Origin: Streptomyces albicerus
Lineage (GTDB): Bacteria; Actinomycetota; Actinomycetes; Streptomycetales; Streptomycetaceae
Direction: 5' to 3'
DNA length: 64,000 nt
Assembly (NCBI RefSeq): GCF_008905045.1
Contig: NZ_VWMY01000050.1
Span: 1 to 64,000, forward strand
The notes below the pieces were generated by a model, which made no database searches, was not told the DNA's origin, and saw nothing but the letters and a program-made list of their open reading frames with translations. A program made the translations under genes and the position numbers. The stretch's first letter is position 1; every line of letters starts with the position of its first letter. This document shows positions 1-8,337 of this stretch, in pieces.

Positions 1-57
1 CCGGCCGCCGCTCCGGCTCCGGCCGCCGCTCCGGCTCCGGCCGCCGCTCCGGCTCCG
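1..57 (+). repeat. 18-bp tandem repeat in the E2 Ala/Pro linker
   Basis: Three near-perfect copies of an 18-base unit built from GCTCCGGCTCCGGCCGCC encode repeated Ala-Pro residues in the flexible linker. In-frame repeats like this can change linker length without breaking the enzyme. Confidence 0.85.
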
Positions 58-1110
58 GCCCCCGCTGCTCCGGTCGCCCCGACCGCGGCCGCTCCGGCCC
101 CGGCCCGCCCCGCGGCTCCGGCTCCCGCGCCGGTCACCCCGGCTCCGGTCACGCCGGCCGCCGCGAAGCCCACCGACGAGGGTGCGTACGTGACCCCGCT
201 GGTGCGCAAGCTCGCCGCCGAGAACGGCGTCGACCTGGCCTCCGTCAAGGGCACCGGCGTCGGCGGCCGTATCCGCAAGCAGGACGTCATCGCCGCCGCC
301 GAGGCCGCGAAGGCCGCCGCGGCAGCTCCGGCTCCGGCCGCCGCTGCCCCTGCTGCCGCCAAGAAGGCCCCGGTCCTGGAGGCCTCTCCGCTCCGCGGCC
401 AGACCGTCAAGATGCCTCGCATCCGCAAGGTCATCGGCGACAACATGGTGAAGGCCCTGCACGAGCAGGCCCAGCTGTCCTCGGTCGTCGAGGTCGACGT
501 CACCCGGCTGATGAAGCTCCGCGCCAAGGCGAAGGATGCCTTCGCGGCCCGTGAGGGCGTCAAGCTCTCCCCGATGCCGTTCTTCGTGAAGGCTGCGGCC
601 CAGGCGCTGAAGGCCCACCCGGCCGTCAACGCCCGGATCAACGTGGAAGAGGGCACGATCACCTACTTCGACACCGAGAGCATCGGTATCGCGGTGGACT
701 CCGAGAAGGGCCTGATGACCCCGGTCATCAAGCACGCGGGCGACCTGAACATCGCCGGCATCGCCAAGGCCACCGCCGACCTGGCGGGCAAGGTGCGGGC
801 CAACAAGATCACTCCGGACGAGCTGTCCGGCGCGACCTTCACCATCAGCAACACCGGCTCGCGCGGCGCGCTCTTCGACACGATCATCGTGCCGCCGAAC
901 CAGGTGGCGATCCTGGGCATCGGCGCCACGGTCAAGCGTCCGGCCGTCATCGAGACGGACGAGGGCACCATGATCGGCGTCCGCGACATGACGTACCTGA
1001 CGCTCTCCTACGACCACCGCCTGGTGGACGGCGCCGACGCCGCCCGCTACCTGACGGCGGTCAAGGCGATCCTGGAGGCGGGCGAGTTCGAGGTCGAGCT
1101 CGGCCTCTGA
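1..1110 (+). CDS. sucB: Dihydrolipoamide acyltransferase E2 (2-oxoacid dehydrogenase complex), 5' truncated by window edge
   Basis: E2 core enzyme of a 2-oxoacid dehydrogenase complex; it transfers the acyl group from the lipoyl arm to CoA in the cytoplasm. The frame is open from base 1, so the lipoyl domain lies outside the window. Visible order: an Ala/Pro-rich swinging linker (codons 1-60), the E3-binding domain beginning YVTPLVRKLAAENGVDL (about 62-98), a second Ala/Pro linker, then the catalytic domain ending with the active-site motif DHRLVDG (His at visible codon 339, Asp 343). An internal GTG at 190 lies inside the E3-binding domain and is not a credible start. Actinobacterial sucB products can serve both pyruvate and 2-oxoglutarate dehydrogenases, which fits aceE 2 kb downstream. 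The exact substrate cannot be told from this part. Confidence 0.93.
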   Translation, partial: PAAAPAPAAAPAPAAAPAPAPAAPVAPTAAAPAPARPAAPAPAPVTPAPVTPAAAKPTDEGAYVTPLVRKLAAENGVDLASVKGTGVGGRIRKQDVIAAAEAAKAAAAAPAPAAAAPAAAKKAPVLEASPLRGQTVKMPRIRKVIGDNMVKALHEQAQLSSVVEVDVTRLMKLRAKAKDAFAAREGVKLSPMPFFVKAAAQALKAHPAVNARINVEEGTITYFDTESIGIAVDSEKGLMTPVIKHAGDLNIAGIAKATADLAGKVRANKITPDELSGATFTISNTGSRGALFDTIIVPPNQVAILGIGATVKRPAVIETDEGTMIGVRDMTYLTLSYDHRLVDGADAARYLTAVKAILEAGEFEVELGL

Positions 1111-1138
1111 CCCGCACAAGGTCTCGTACGCACCACCT

Positions 1139-1187
1139 GCGGCGCCCCCGCCCGGAACTTCTCCGGACGGGGGCGCCGCGTCTTTCC
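1139..1187 (+). terminator. Hairpin terminator after the E2 gene
   Basis: An 18-bp stem with a single mismatch (1139-1156 pairs with 1162-1179), a 5-nt loop, then TCTTTCCCG. It lies 28 bp past the E2 stop codon and probably ends that transcript. Confidence 0.85.
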
Positions 1188-1244
1188 CGCTTCCTGTCTT
1201 GGCCACTCCTGAACGGGCCCGGTGAAGTCCCACGCGGTTCAACA

Positions 1245-1297
1245 GCGCCCCGTAGGGGCGCGGGGAACTGCGCGACCAGCCACAACGGACCCGCAGA
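1245..1297 (+). repeat. Dispersed intergenic repeat, copy 1
   Basis: Copy of the window's recurrent element: a GCGCCCC/GGGGCGC hairpin head, core GGGGAACTGCGCGACCAGCC, then a CACAACGGACCCGCAG tail. It sits between the convergent 3' ends of the E2 gene and the lipoprotein gene. Confidence 0.9.
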
Positions 1298-1322
1298 CGA
1301 AGCACCGCACCGAGCGGAGCGC

Positions 1323-2000
1323 TCAGCGCGGCTTGAGCGTCCTGTCCGTCCACAGCACCAGCGACTCCACCCACACGTTCGGAATCTCCGTCTGGTACGC
1401 GGGGGTCAGCCGCCGCGCCTTGTACGCCTTGAGCACGTCGTACGTCGCGTCCAGGCAGTCCCGCGAGCCGATCTCGCCCGTCCGCGGGTCGATGCCCACC
1501 AGGAAGCCCCGCCGCTCCACCTCGTCGACCATCACGCGGGCCGCCGCCACGTCACCGGTCTTCCCGCCGGTGCAGCGGTAGCGGCTGTACGGATGCTCCG
1601 ACGTCCCGGGGTAGTGGGCGTCCCGGGACATGTCGCTGAGCATGCGGGCGTACGTCCCTTCCGCGTGCCAGGCGCCGATGTCGCCGCCCGGCGGGGTGTA
1701 GATCTTCCCGCTCGGGTTCTCCACCGCTCCGTACACCCAGCGGTCCGTGCCGGTGACGCGGAAGCCCCAGCCGACATGGCCGAACCTCTCGGCGCCGTCC
1801 GGCTTGACGAAGACGCAGGCTCCGCCGGGGCCCGGCGGCGACGTGCCGCCGGGCGCCGGCTCCGTCGAGGTCACCGGGGCCGACGGCTCGCCCACCGCCC
1901 CGGCCTCCGTCGGTTCGCACCCCGTGATGCCGACGACCGTCACGGCGGCGGCCGCCGCGACCGCGGCCCGCACGCCTCCGGTCCATCCCCTGCCGGCCAT
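1323..2000 (-). CDS. Putative secreted lipoprotein
   Basis: 225 residues. The ATG at 2000 is chosen because AGGGGG lies 5 nt upstream and it opens a typical signal: basic MAGRGWTGGVR, an Ala/Val-rich hydrophobic stretch, then a lipobox-like GITGC (Cys about residue 29). A Pro/Ser/Thr-rich spacer follows, then a compact domain with CVFVKPDGAERFGHVGWGF near its start and conserved-looking Cys residues (YRCTGG, RDCLDA). A His-Gly near a Cys could suggest a CHAP/NlpC-like or transglutaminase-like fold, but I do not recognise the family and assign no activity. It is convergent with the E2 gene and divergent from gntR. Confidence 0.75.
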   Translation of the reverse strand: MAGRGWTGGVRAAVAAAAAVTVVGITGCEPTEAGAVGEPSAPVTSTEPAPGGTSPPGPGGACVFVKPDGAERFGHVGWGFRVTGTDRWVYGAVENPSGKIYTPPGGDIGAWHAEGTYARMLSDMSRDAHYPGTSEHPYSRYRCTGGKTGDVAAARVMVDEVERRGFLVGIDPRTGEIGSRDCLDATYDVLKAYKARRLTPAYQTEIPNVWVESLVLWTDRTLKPR

Positions 2001-2225
2001 GGTTCCCCCTGGTGGTTCGGAGGGGCACCCTCTTGCGGGAGCCCCTGCCACCGGGGTCACACCGTGGGCGCGCTCCCGCGTTCCCGGCGTGACAGGCCTG
2101 TGACGGCGACGGGCCGCTTCCGCTACGAGGCTTGACAGGAAGCGGCACTCTGCCAGCGTGTAAGTCTCGTCTCACCTGCGCGAAAGCGCCCCCGTCCGAC
2201 TCTCCTCGCGCCGGGCACGGCCTTA

Positions 2226-2241
2226 TTGTCTAGACGTCAAC
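2226..2241. promoter_or_regulatory. Candidate GntR operator upstream of gntR
   Basis: TTGTCTAGACGTCAA contains the perfect 8-bp palindrome GTCTAGAC and lies 40 bp before the gntR start, a common place for autoregulation by GntR proteins. The core also resembles the centre of DasR sites (GTCTAGAC), but the flanks differ from the DasR consensus. Confidence 0.4.
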
Positions 2242-2280
2242 GCCTTAAGGGGCCCGCGTGCCCCCGCCTAAGGAGCCTTC

Positions 2281-2919
2281 ATGACCGCGCCCGTCGTCCA
2301 CTCGCTCCGCGAACAGATCCGCGAGCACATCGTGGAGGGGATCGTGAGCGGCCGCTGGAAGCCGGGCGAGCGGATCGTGGAGCGCCGGATCGCCACGGAG
2401 CTCGAGGTCAGCCAGACGCCCGTCCGGGAGGCGCTGCGCGAGCTGGAGTCCCTGCGCCTGATCGAGTCGGCCCCCAACAAGGGCGTACGCGTACGGAACC
2501 TGACCGCGGCGGACCTGGAGGAGAGCTACCCCGTCCGGGCCGGCCTGGAGGCCATCGCCGCCGAACTGGCCGCCGAGCGGCTCGCCGCCGACTGCTCGGC
2601 CCTGGAGCCGCACGTCGCCGCCCTGTACGAGGCCGACCGCAAGGCCGACGGCACCGGCCAGGTCCGCCACACGGTGGCCTTCCACCGCGAACTGGTGCGC
2701 GCCGCGGGCAACTCCGTACTGCTGCACACCTGGGAGGGCCTGGGCATCGAGGTCTTCACGGCCCTGTCGATCCGCTGGCTGGGGACGGTCCAGCAGTCGT
2801 ACGCGGAGGAGCACGAGGCGCTGGTGGAGGCCTTCCGGCGCCGGGATCCGCTGATCGCGGACCTGGTGAAGGCGCATGTGCTGGGCTGCGCACCGAGGAC
2901 GGGCAGCGAACCCTCCTGA
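2281..2919 (+). CDS. GntR family transcriptional regulator (FadR/FCD subfamily)
   Basis: 212 residues, ATG preceded by AAGGAGCC. The N-terminal winged helix (about 8-75) carries the GntR signature: IVEGIVSGRWKPGERIVE, then EVSQTPVREALRELESLRL. The C-terminal all-helical FCD ligand domain runs from about 82 to 205 (RAGLEAIAAELAAERL, then FHRELVRAAGNSVLL); FCD domains bind carboxylates, often with a metal held by His/Asp. Position directly before aceE recalls E. coli pdhR-aceE, so control of pyruvate dehydrogenase is a reasonable inference, not shown by sequence. The 3' end runs into a short tandem repeat. Confidence 0.92.
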   Translation: MTAPVVHSLREQIREHIVEGIVSGRWKPGERIVERRIATELEVSQTPVREALRELESLRLIESAPNKGVRVRNLTAADLEESYPVRAGLEAIAAELAAERLAADCSALEPHVAALYEADRKADGTGQVRHTVAFHRELVRAAGNSVLLHTWEGLGIEVFTALSIRWLGTVQQSYAEEHEALVEAFRRRDPLIADLVKAHVLGCAPRTGSEPS

Positions 2920-2920
2920 C

Positions 2921-2967
2921 CGGAACAGTGCTCTGACCCGGAACAGTGCCCTGGCCCGGAACAGTGG
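2921..2967 (+). repeat. 18-bp tandem repeat after gntR
   Basis: About 2.6 copies of an 18-base unit starting CGGAACAGTG (2921, 2939, 2957), immediately after the gntR stop codon. The repeated GGAACAGTG words could be protein sites or simple slippage products. Confidence 0.8.
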
Positions 2968-3019
2968 AGCGCCTGCCCGCTCAGAAGTACCCCACCAACA
3001 CCTCCCACCTGCGAAAATC

Positions 3020-3056
3020 AGGCACCCCGTGCCTGACGCCGAGGCACCCCGTGCCT
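3020..3056. promoter_or_regulatory. Twin palindromes upstream of aceE
   Basis: Two identical 15-bp palindromes, AGGCACCCCGTGCCT, at 3020-3034 and 3042-3056. Their centres are 22 bp apart, close to two helical turns, so dimers would sit on the same DNA face. They lie about 180-216 bp before the aceE start and are good operator candidates. Confidence 0.6.
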
Positions 3057-3094
3057 ACTTTCTCGTGATCAAGAGGTTTTGCCCGGGAATCCTT

Positions 3095-3111
3095 TGATCG
3101 ATCATCGATCA
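3095..3111. promoter_or_regulatory. Third palindrome upstream of aceE
   Basis: TGATCGATCATCGATCA: two perfect 8-bp arms around one base, 125 bp before the aceE ATG. Its sequence differs from the twin palindromes, so it may bind a different regulator. The rest of 2968-3235 shows no gene. Confidence 0.5.
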
Positions 3112-3235
3112 GAGAGTTACAGTCGACGACGGGCTTTCACCAAAGCCTGCCGCCCTGTCCTGCCAAAGACCAAGGGCACCCCCGAGAACCCCTTACCGAT
3201 GAGGGAACCCCCCTCCGCATCCGGAAGGCGGCGCA

Positions 3236-5938
3236 ATGACCGACCCCACCGCAATCCAGCCGAGCGAGCTCGACCAGCTCCCGGACCGCGACCCGGAGGA
3301 GACCGCCGAATGGCAGGCCTCCCTGGACGCCGTCACCAAGGCGGCCGGGCCGCACCGTGCCGCATATCTGATGCGCCGCACTCTGGAACGCGCCGAGGGC
3401 AACGGCCTCGCGCTGCCCAAGCTGCTTGAGACGGACTACGTCAACACCATCCCGACCGCCGCCGAGCCCGCAGTGGACGGCGACGAGGAGATGGAGCGCA
3501 GGATCACCGCGTGGAACCGCTGGAACGCGGCCGCGATGGTGACCCGGGGCGCGAAACACGGCGTGGGCGGCCACATCGCCACCTTCGCCTCCGCGGCCTG
3601 GCTCTACGAGACGGGCTTCAACCACTTCTTCAAGGGCAAGGAGGCCGACGGGTCCGGCGACCAGCTCTACATCCAGGGCCACGCCTCCCCCGGCATCTAC
3701 GCCCGCGCCTTCCTCGACGGCCGGCTGAACGAGACCCACCTGGACAACTTCCGCCAGGAGGCGGGCGGCAACGGCCTGCCGTCGTACCCGCACCCGCGAC
3801 GCCTCCCGTGGCTCTGGGAGTTCCCGACGGTCTCGATGGGCCTCGGCCCGCTCTCCGCCATCTACCAGGCGCGCTTCAACCGCTATCTCACCAACCGCGG
3901 CATCAAGGACGTCTCGGCGTCCCACGTATGGGCGTTCCTCGGTGACGGCGAGATGGACGAGCCGGAGTCGACGGCGGCACTCGCACTCGCCTCCCGCGAG
4001 GGTCTCGACAACCTGACCTTCGTCATCAACTGCAACCTGCAGCGCCTCGACGGCCCGGTCCGCGCGAACTTCAAGATCGTGCAGGAGCTGGAGGCCCAGT
4101 TCCGCGGCGCCGGCTGGAACGTCATCAAGTCCCTGTGGGGCAACGCCTGGGACGAACTGTTCCAGCTCGACACCACGGGCGCGCTCGTACGCCGCCTCCG
4201 TGAGGTGCCGGACGCGCAGGTGCAGACGTACCAGACCCGTGACGCCGCCTACATCCGCCAGGACTTCTTCGGCGCGGACCCGGCGCTCGTCGAGATGGCG
4301 AAGCTGCTGAGCGACGACAAGATCCTCGAGTGCTTCCACCTCTCCCGCGGCGGTCACGAGGCGCGCAAGGTGTACGCGGCCTACAAGGCGGCGGTGGAGC
4401 ACAAGGGCGCCCCGACGGTGATCCTGGCCCAGACGGTCAAGGGCTTCACGCTCGGCCAGGGCTTCGCGTCGAAGAACGCCAACCACCAGATGAAGAAGCT
4501 GTCGACGGACGAGTTCAAGCAGATGCGTGACCTGCTCGAACTGCCCATCTCCGACAGCCAGTTCGTGGACGGCGTGGTCCCCTACGGCCACCCGGGCGCC
4601 GACGCCCCCGAGGTCCGCTACCTCCAGGAGCGCCGCGCGGCCCTCGGCGGCCCGGCCCCCGCTCGCCGTACGCACGCGCTGGCACCGCTCCCCGCCCCGG
4701 CCGACAAGGCGTTCGCGGCGTTCGACAAGGGCTCCGGCTCGCAGAACCTGGCGACGACCATGGCCTTCGTACGCCTCATCAAGGACCTGGTCCGCGACAA
4801 GCAGTCCGGCAGGCGCTGGGTGCCGATCGTCCCCGACGAGGCGCGCACCTTCGGCATGGAATCGCTCTTCCCCTCCCTCGGCATCTACTCTCCCAAGGGC
4901 CAGACGTACGAGCCGGTCGACCGTGACCAGCTGATGTACTACAAGGAGGCCAAGGACGGCCAGATCCTCAACGAGGGGATCACCGAGGCCGGTTCGATGG
5001 CGGACTTCATCGCCGCGTCCACCGCGTACAGCACGCACGGCGAAGTGATGATCCCCTTCTACATCTTCTACTCGATGTTCGGCTGGCAGCGCACGGCCGA
5101 CCAGATGTGGCAGCTCGGCGACCAGCTCGGCCGCGGCTTCCTGGTCGGCGCGACGGCCGGCCGTACGACGCTGACGGGCGAGGGCCTGCAGCACGCGGAC
5201 GGCCACTCCCCCGTCATCGCGGCGACCAACCCGGCCGCCCTGACGTACGACCCGGCGTTCGCGTACGAGGTCGCGACGATCGTGAAGGACGGGCTGCGCC
5301 GGATGTACGGCGAGGCGGCGCCCGGCGAGGACTCGAACGTCTTCTACTACCTCACCGTCTACAACGAGCCGCTGCCGCAGCCCGCGAAGCCGTCGGGCCT
5401 CGGCATCGACGAGGGCATCGTCAAGGGCCTCTACCGCTTCAACACGGCCGAGTCCGCGGGGCTTTCGCCCGCCGCCAACGCCGCGCGCATTCAGCTCCTC
5501 GGCTCCGGTACGGCGATCCACTGGGTCCTGGAGGCGCAGAAGCTGCTCGCGGAGGAGTGGGGAGTGGCCGCGGACGTGTGGTCCGCCACGTCCTGGACGG
5601 AGCTGCGGCGGGACGCGCTGGAGGCCGACGCGGCGCTCCTGCGCGGGGAGGACCGTGCGCCGTACGTGCGGCAGGCGCTGCACGGGGCCGAGGGGCCCGT
5701 CCTCGCGGTCACCGACTACATGCGGCAGGTGCCCGACCAGATCGCGCAGTGGGTCGAGCAGGACTACTCGTCGCTGGGCGCGGACGGTTTCGGGCTCTCC
5801 GACACCCGGGAGGCGGCTCGCCGCCACTTCGGTGTCGACGCCCAGTCCGTCGTCGTCGCCGCCCTGGCCCAGCTTGCCCGACGCGGCGAGGTGAAGGCCT
5901 CGGCGGTCAAGGAGGCCCGCGAGCGGTACGGGCTGTAA
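3236..5938 (+). CDS. aceE: Pyruvate dehydrogenase E1 component, homodimeric type
   Basis: 900 residues, close to the 887 of E. coli AceE. Decarboxylates pyruvate with thiamine diphosphate and reductively acetylates the E2 lipoyl group. The ThDP motif is visible: GDGEMDEPES starting at residue 236 and NCN at 265 (GDG-X27-N). Other family blocks include GHIATFASAA, GQDSFQHADGH-like GEGLQHADGHSP, and FYYLTVYNEP. ATG at 3236 is preceded by GGAAGGCGG. It is monocistronic by layout: a strong terminator follows. Together with the upstream E2 gene and lipB/lipA 11-12 kb away it supplies parts of one lipoate-dependent system; the E3 (lpd) is not in the window. Confidence 0.97.
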   Translation: MTDPTAIQPSELDQLPDRDPEETAEWQASLDAVTKAAGPHRAAYLMRRTLERAEGNGLALPKLLETDYVNTIPTAAEPAVDGDEEMERRITAWNRWNAAAMVTRGAKHGVGGHIATFASAAWLYETGFNHFFKGKEADGSGDQLYIQGHASPGIYARAFLDGRLNETHLDNFRQEAGGNGLPSYPHPRRLPWLWEFPTVSMGLGPLSAIYQARFNRYLTNRGIKDVSASHVWAFLGDGEMDEPESTAALALASREGLDNLTFVINCNLQRLDGPVRANFKIVQELEAQFRGAGWNVIKSLWGNAWDELFQLDTTGALVRRLREVPDAQVQTYQTRDAAYIRQDFFGADPALVEMAKLLSDDKILECFHLSRGGHEARKVYAAYKAAVEHKGAPTVILAQTVKGFTLGQGFASKNANHQMKKLSTDEFKQMRDLLELPISDSQFVDGVVPYGHPGADAPEVRYLQERRAALGGPAPARRTHALAPLPAPADKAFAAFDKGSGSQNLATTMAFVRLIKDLVRDKQSGRRWVPIVPDEARTFGMESLFPSLGIYSPKGQTYEPVDRDQLMYYKEAKDGQILNEGITEAGSMADFIAASTAYSTHGEVMIPFYIFYSMFGWQRTADQMWQLGDQLGRGFLVGATAGRTTLTGEGLQHADGHSPVIAATNPAALTYDPAFAYEVATIVKDGLRRMYGEAAPGEDSNVFYYLTVYNEPLPQPAKPSGLGIDEGIVKGLYRFNTAESAGLSPAANAARIQLLGSGTAIHWVLEAQKLLAEEWGVAADVWSATSWTELRRDALEADAALLRGEDRAPYVRQALHGAEGPVLAVTDYMRQVPDQIAQWVEQDYSSLGADGFGLSDTREAARRHFGVDAQSVVVAALAQLARRGEVKASAVKEARERYGL

Positions 5939-5953
5939 GCCCGGGTGAACGAT

Positions 5954-5990
5954 GGGACGCGCCGGCTTGTGGCCGGCGCGTCCCTTTGTT
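5954..5990 (+). terminator. aceE terminator
   Basis: Perfect 13-bp stem (5954-5966 with 5972-5984), 5-nt loop TTGTG, followed by TTTGTT; starts 15 bp after the aceE stop. Confidence 0.92.
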
Positions 5991-6026
5991 GTCGGGGTGG
6001 GCGAGCGGGGTTCGTCGGCTGCGGGT

Positions 6027-6078
6027 GCGCCCCTAAGGGGCGCGGGGAACTGCGCGGCAAGCCCCCACCCACCCGCAG
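6027..6078 (+). repeat. Dispersed intergenic repeat, copy 2
   Basis: GCGCCCCTAAGGGGCGC hairpin head followed by the core GGGGAACTGCGCGGCAAGCC and a CCCACCCGCAG tail. Lies between aceE and the WYL regulator gene. Confidence 0.9.
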
Positions 6079-6097
6079 TGAACGACGCAACCTCAGG

Positions 6098-6150
6098 CCC
6101 CCCTCTCAGGGGCGCGGGGAACGGCGCGACAAGCCCCCACGAACCCGCAG
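6098..6150 (+). repeat. Dispersed intergenic repeat, copy 3
   Basis: Second copy in the same gap and same orientation, 20 bp after copy 2: GGGGCGCGGGGAACGGCGCG core and ACCCGCAG tail, with small differences in the hairpin head. A tandem pair like this is unique in the window. Confidence 0.88.
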
Positions 6151-6197
6151 CCGACCACGAACCCGACCCGGCCCAACCGCCGGAGGCAACCGGCATC

Positions 6198-7208
6198 ATG
6201 AGGGGCATGCGTGCTGCCCGCCTCATCAAGATGGTGCTGCTTCTCCAGTCGCGGTCCTCCATGACCGCCGCCGAGCTGGCACAGGAGCTGGAGGTGTCCG
6301 AGCGGACGATCACCCGGGATGCGCAGGCACTGTCGGAGGCGGGGGTCCCGGTGTACGCGGACCGGGGCCGCGCCGGCGGGTACCGGCTGATCGGCGGGTA
6401 CCGGACCCGGCTGACCGGGCTCGCCCGGAGTGAGGCCGAGGCGCTGTTCCTGTCCGGGGTCCCCGGCGCACTGCGCGAGATGGGGCTCGAGGACGCCGCC
6501 TCCGCCGCCCGGCTCAAGGTGTCGGCCGCCCTCCTCCCCTCCCTCCGCGACGCCCAGCACACCGCCGCCCAACGCTTCCACCTGGACGCCCCCGCCTGGT
6601 TCACCGACCCGAAGACCCCCGAACTGCTGCCCGCCGTCGCGGAGGCGGTGTGGGACGACCGCCGGATCACCGCCCGCTATCGGCGCCAAGAGGCCGATGT
6701 GGAGCGGGAGTTGGAGCCGTACGGGCTCGTGCTCAAGGCGGGCGTCTGGTACGTGTGCGCCCGCGTCCCGGACCCCGGCTCGTTCCGGGTCTACCGGATC
6801 GACCGGTTCACGGCGGTCGAGGACGGCGGCGAACGCTTCAGCCGCGACGAGGGGTTCGACCTGCCCGGCTTCTGGGCGGACCGCGCGGCGCAGTTCGCGC
6901 GCTCGATCCTGCGGGCGACGATCGTGGTACGGCTCACCGGGACGGGCGCACGGCAGCTGAAGTACGCCGTCGATCCGCCCTCCGCGCAGGAGGCCCTGGC
7001 CGAGGCGGGCCCGCCCGACGGCGAGGGCCGGGTGACGGTCACGCTGTCCGTCGAGTCGTACGACGTGGCGTACACCCAGCTCCTCGCCCTCGGACCCGAG
7101 GTGGAGGTCCTGGAGCCGTCCGGGCTCCGCGAGCGCTTCGCGGAGGCGGCCGCCCGGACGGCCGCGTACTACATGCCCAGGGCCGCGCAGGACGCCGGGC
7201 AGGACTGA
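6198..7208 (+). CDS. WYL-domain transcriptional regulator (HTH_11 type)
   Basis: 336 residues. ATG 6198 is chosen because GGAGG lies 11 nt upstream and the N-terminal HTH begins right after (RAARLIKMVLLLQSR, then MTAAELAQELEVSERTITRD at about 18-37); the longer open frame upstream is only the two intergenic repeats. The middle region ends in a WYL-like module: ARYRRQEADVERELEPYGLV, then GVWYVCARVPDPGSFRVYRIDRF (about 160-210), and a C-terminal WCX extension (SVESYDVAYTQLLALGPEVEVL). Members of this family sense nucleic acid or small ligands and usually regulate neighbouring genes; no target is evident. ATG 6207 is a weaker alternative start. Confidence 0.88.
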   Translation: MRGMRAARLIKMVLLLQSRSSMTAAELAQELEVSERTITRDAQALSEAGVPVYADRGRAGGYRLIGGYRTRLTGLARSEAEALFLSGVPGALREMGLEDAASAARLKVSAALLPSLRDAQHTAAQRFHLDAPAWFTDPKTPELLPAVAEAVWDDRRITARYRRQEADVERELEPYGLVLKAGVWYVCARVPDPGSFRVYRIDRFTAVEDGGERFSRDEGFDLPGFWADRAAQFARSILRATIVVRLTGTGARQLKYAVDPPSAQEALAEAGPPDGEGRVTVTLSVESYDVAYTQLLALGPEVEVLEPSGLRERFAEAAARTAAYYMPRAAQDAGQD

Positions 7209-7211
7209 GGG

Positions 7212-8171
7212 CTACCGATAGCCCGTGACGTCCGCGGGCTTGCCCGCCTGCTCCACCTCGGTGATGTACCGCCACGCGTCCGGCGCCGAGCCGTCGACGT
7301 CCGTGAAGCCGTACTCCTGGGCGAGGCCGCCGCTGGACAGCGACCGCCCGTTCCAGCGCGCGACCTCGGGGTCGGCGGCGAGGGCGACCAGGGCCCGCGC
7401 GACGTACGTGGGTGACTCGGAGATCGCGAAGTGCGGGGCCTGCGCGCAGGCGTCCCGCCAGTTCTCCTCGGTGACGTGGAAGGCGGTGTCGAGCATCGCC
7501 TCCGAGCGCAGCCAGCCCGGCGTGAGGCAGACCGCCGTGCAGCCGTACTCCTTCAGCTCCTCGCCGAGGTCGCGCGCCATGCGGATCGGAGTCGTCTTGG
7601 CGAGGTCGTAGAAGAACGGCCTGCGGTAGTCGCGGTTGGACTCCTCGGTCCCGTCGGTGACCTCGACGAGCAGCCCGCCCCGGTTGCGGACGAGGAGCGG
7701 CAGCGCGCAGTGGCTGGTGACGATGTGCGACTCGATGCCGAGGCGCATGACCCGCAGTCCCTTGGCGAGGTCCATCTCCCACATGTTCGGCTGCTCGCTC
7801 GACCCCATGTCGAGGTGGACGTCGCCGCCCCAGAGGTCGTTGACGAGGATGTCGAGGCGGCCCTGTTCGCGGTCGATACGGTCGACGAGGGCGCGTACCT
7901 GTTCCGGCTCCAGGTGGTCCGTCGGCACGGCGATCCCCCGGCCGGAGGCACCGGCGGCCGCGTCGACGAGTTCGGCCGTCTCCTCGATGGTCTCGGTGGT
8001 CCGGCCGACCTCGCTGACGTGCTCACGAGTGGTCCGTCCCGTCGCGTACACCGTGGCCCCGGCGCGCCCCAGTTCCACTGCCATGGCCCGCCCCGCGCCG
8101 CGCGTGGCGCCCGCGACCAGGGCGATCTTTCCCTTGAGGGGCTGTGCGGTCTCCTGTGCTGTTGTCTCCAT
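7212..8171 (-). CDS. SDR family oxidoreductase
   Basis: 319 residues, a short-chain dehydrogenase/reductase using NAD(P)H. The nucleotide-binding motif is GATRGAGRA near residue 17, the structural motif appears as NDLWGGD, and the catalytic pair is in YDLAK (Tyr188, Lys192). At 319 residues it is longer than classical SDRs (about 250), the extra lying before the Tyr and at the C-terminus. ATG 8171 (METTAQETAQPLKGK) is preferred over longer in-frame starts, whose extensions are Arg-rich and unlike the family; the ribosome-binding site is weak. Substrate unknown. It is convergent with the WYL regulator, only 3 bp apart. Confidence 0.9.
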   Translation of the reverse strand: METTAQETAQPLKGKIALVAGATRGAGRAMAVELGRAGATVYATGRTTREHVSEVGRTTETIEETAELVDAAAGASGRGIAVPTDHLEPEQVRALVDRIDREQGRLDILVNDLWGGDVHLDMGSSEQPNMWEMDLAKGLRVMRLGIESHIVTSHCALPLLVRNRGGLLVEVTDGTEESNRDYRRPFFYDLAKTTPIRMARDLGEELKEYGCTAVCLTPGWLRSEAMLDTAFHVTEENWRDACAQAPHFAISESPTYVARALVALAADPEVARWNGRSLSSGGLAQEYGFTDVDGSAPDAWRYITEVEQAGKPADVTGYR

Positions 8172-8337
8172 GGGCCGAGCATCTCGCCGAAAGCCGACAT
8201 CTGCTGTCGGGCTTTCCTCCGGTTGCCGTCGGTCGTTCCTCCGGTTGCGAGCGGTCATTCCTTCGGCATGTGCGCGCATAACGATCTGTCCGTCCCCGGG
8301 TGCGCGGGCCGGTCACAGGCCCGATGCTTGTCCCGTG

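Noticed and set aside
5952..6197. N-terminal extension of the WYL regulator
   Set aside because: It translates the aceE terminator and two copies of the intergenic repeat (LRGAGNCAASPHPPA).
3137..6670. 1177-codon open frame on the minus strand
   Set aside because: It is the antisense of aceE and the WYL regulator; the third-position GC bias belongs to the plus-strand genes and it has no recognisable domain.
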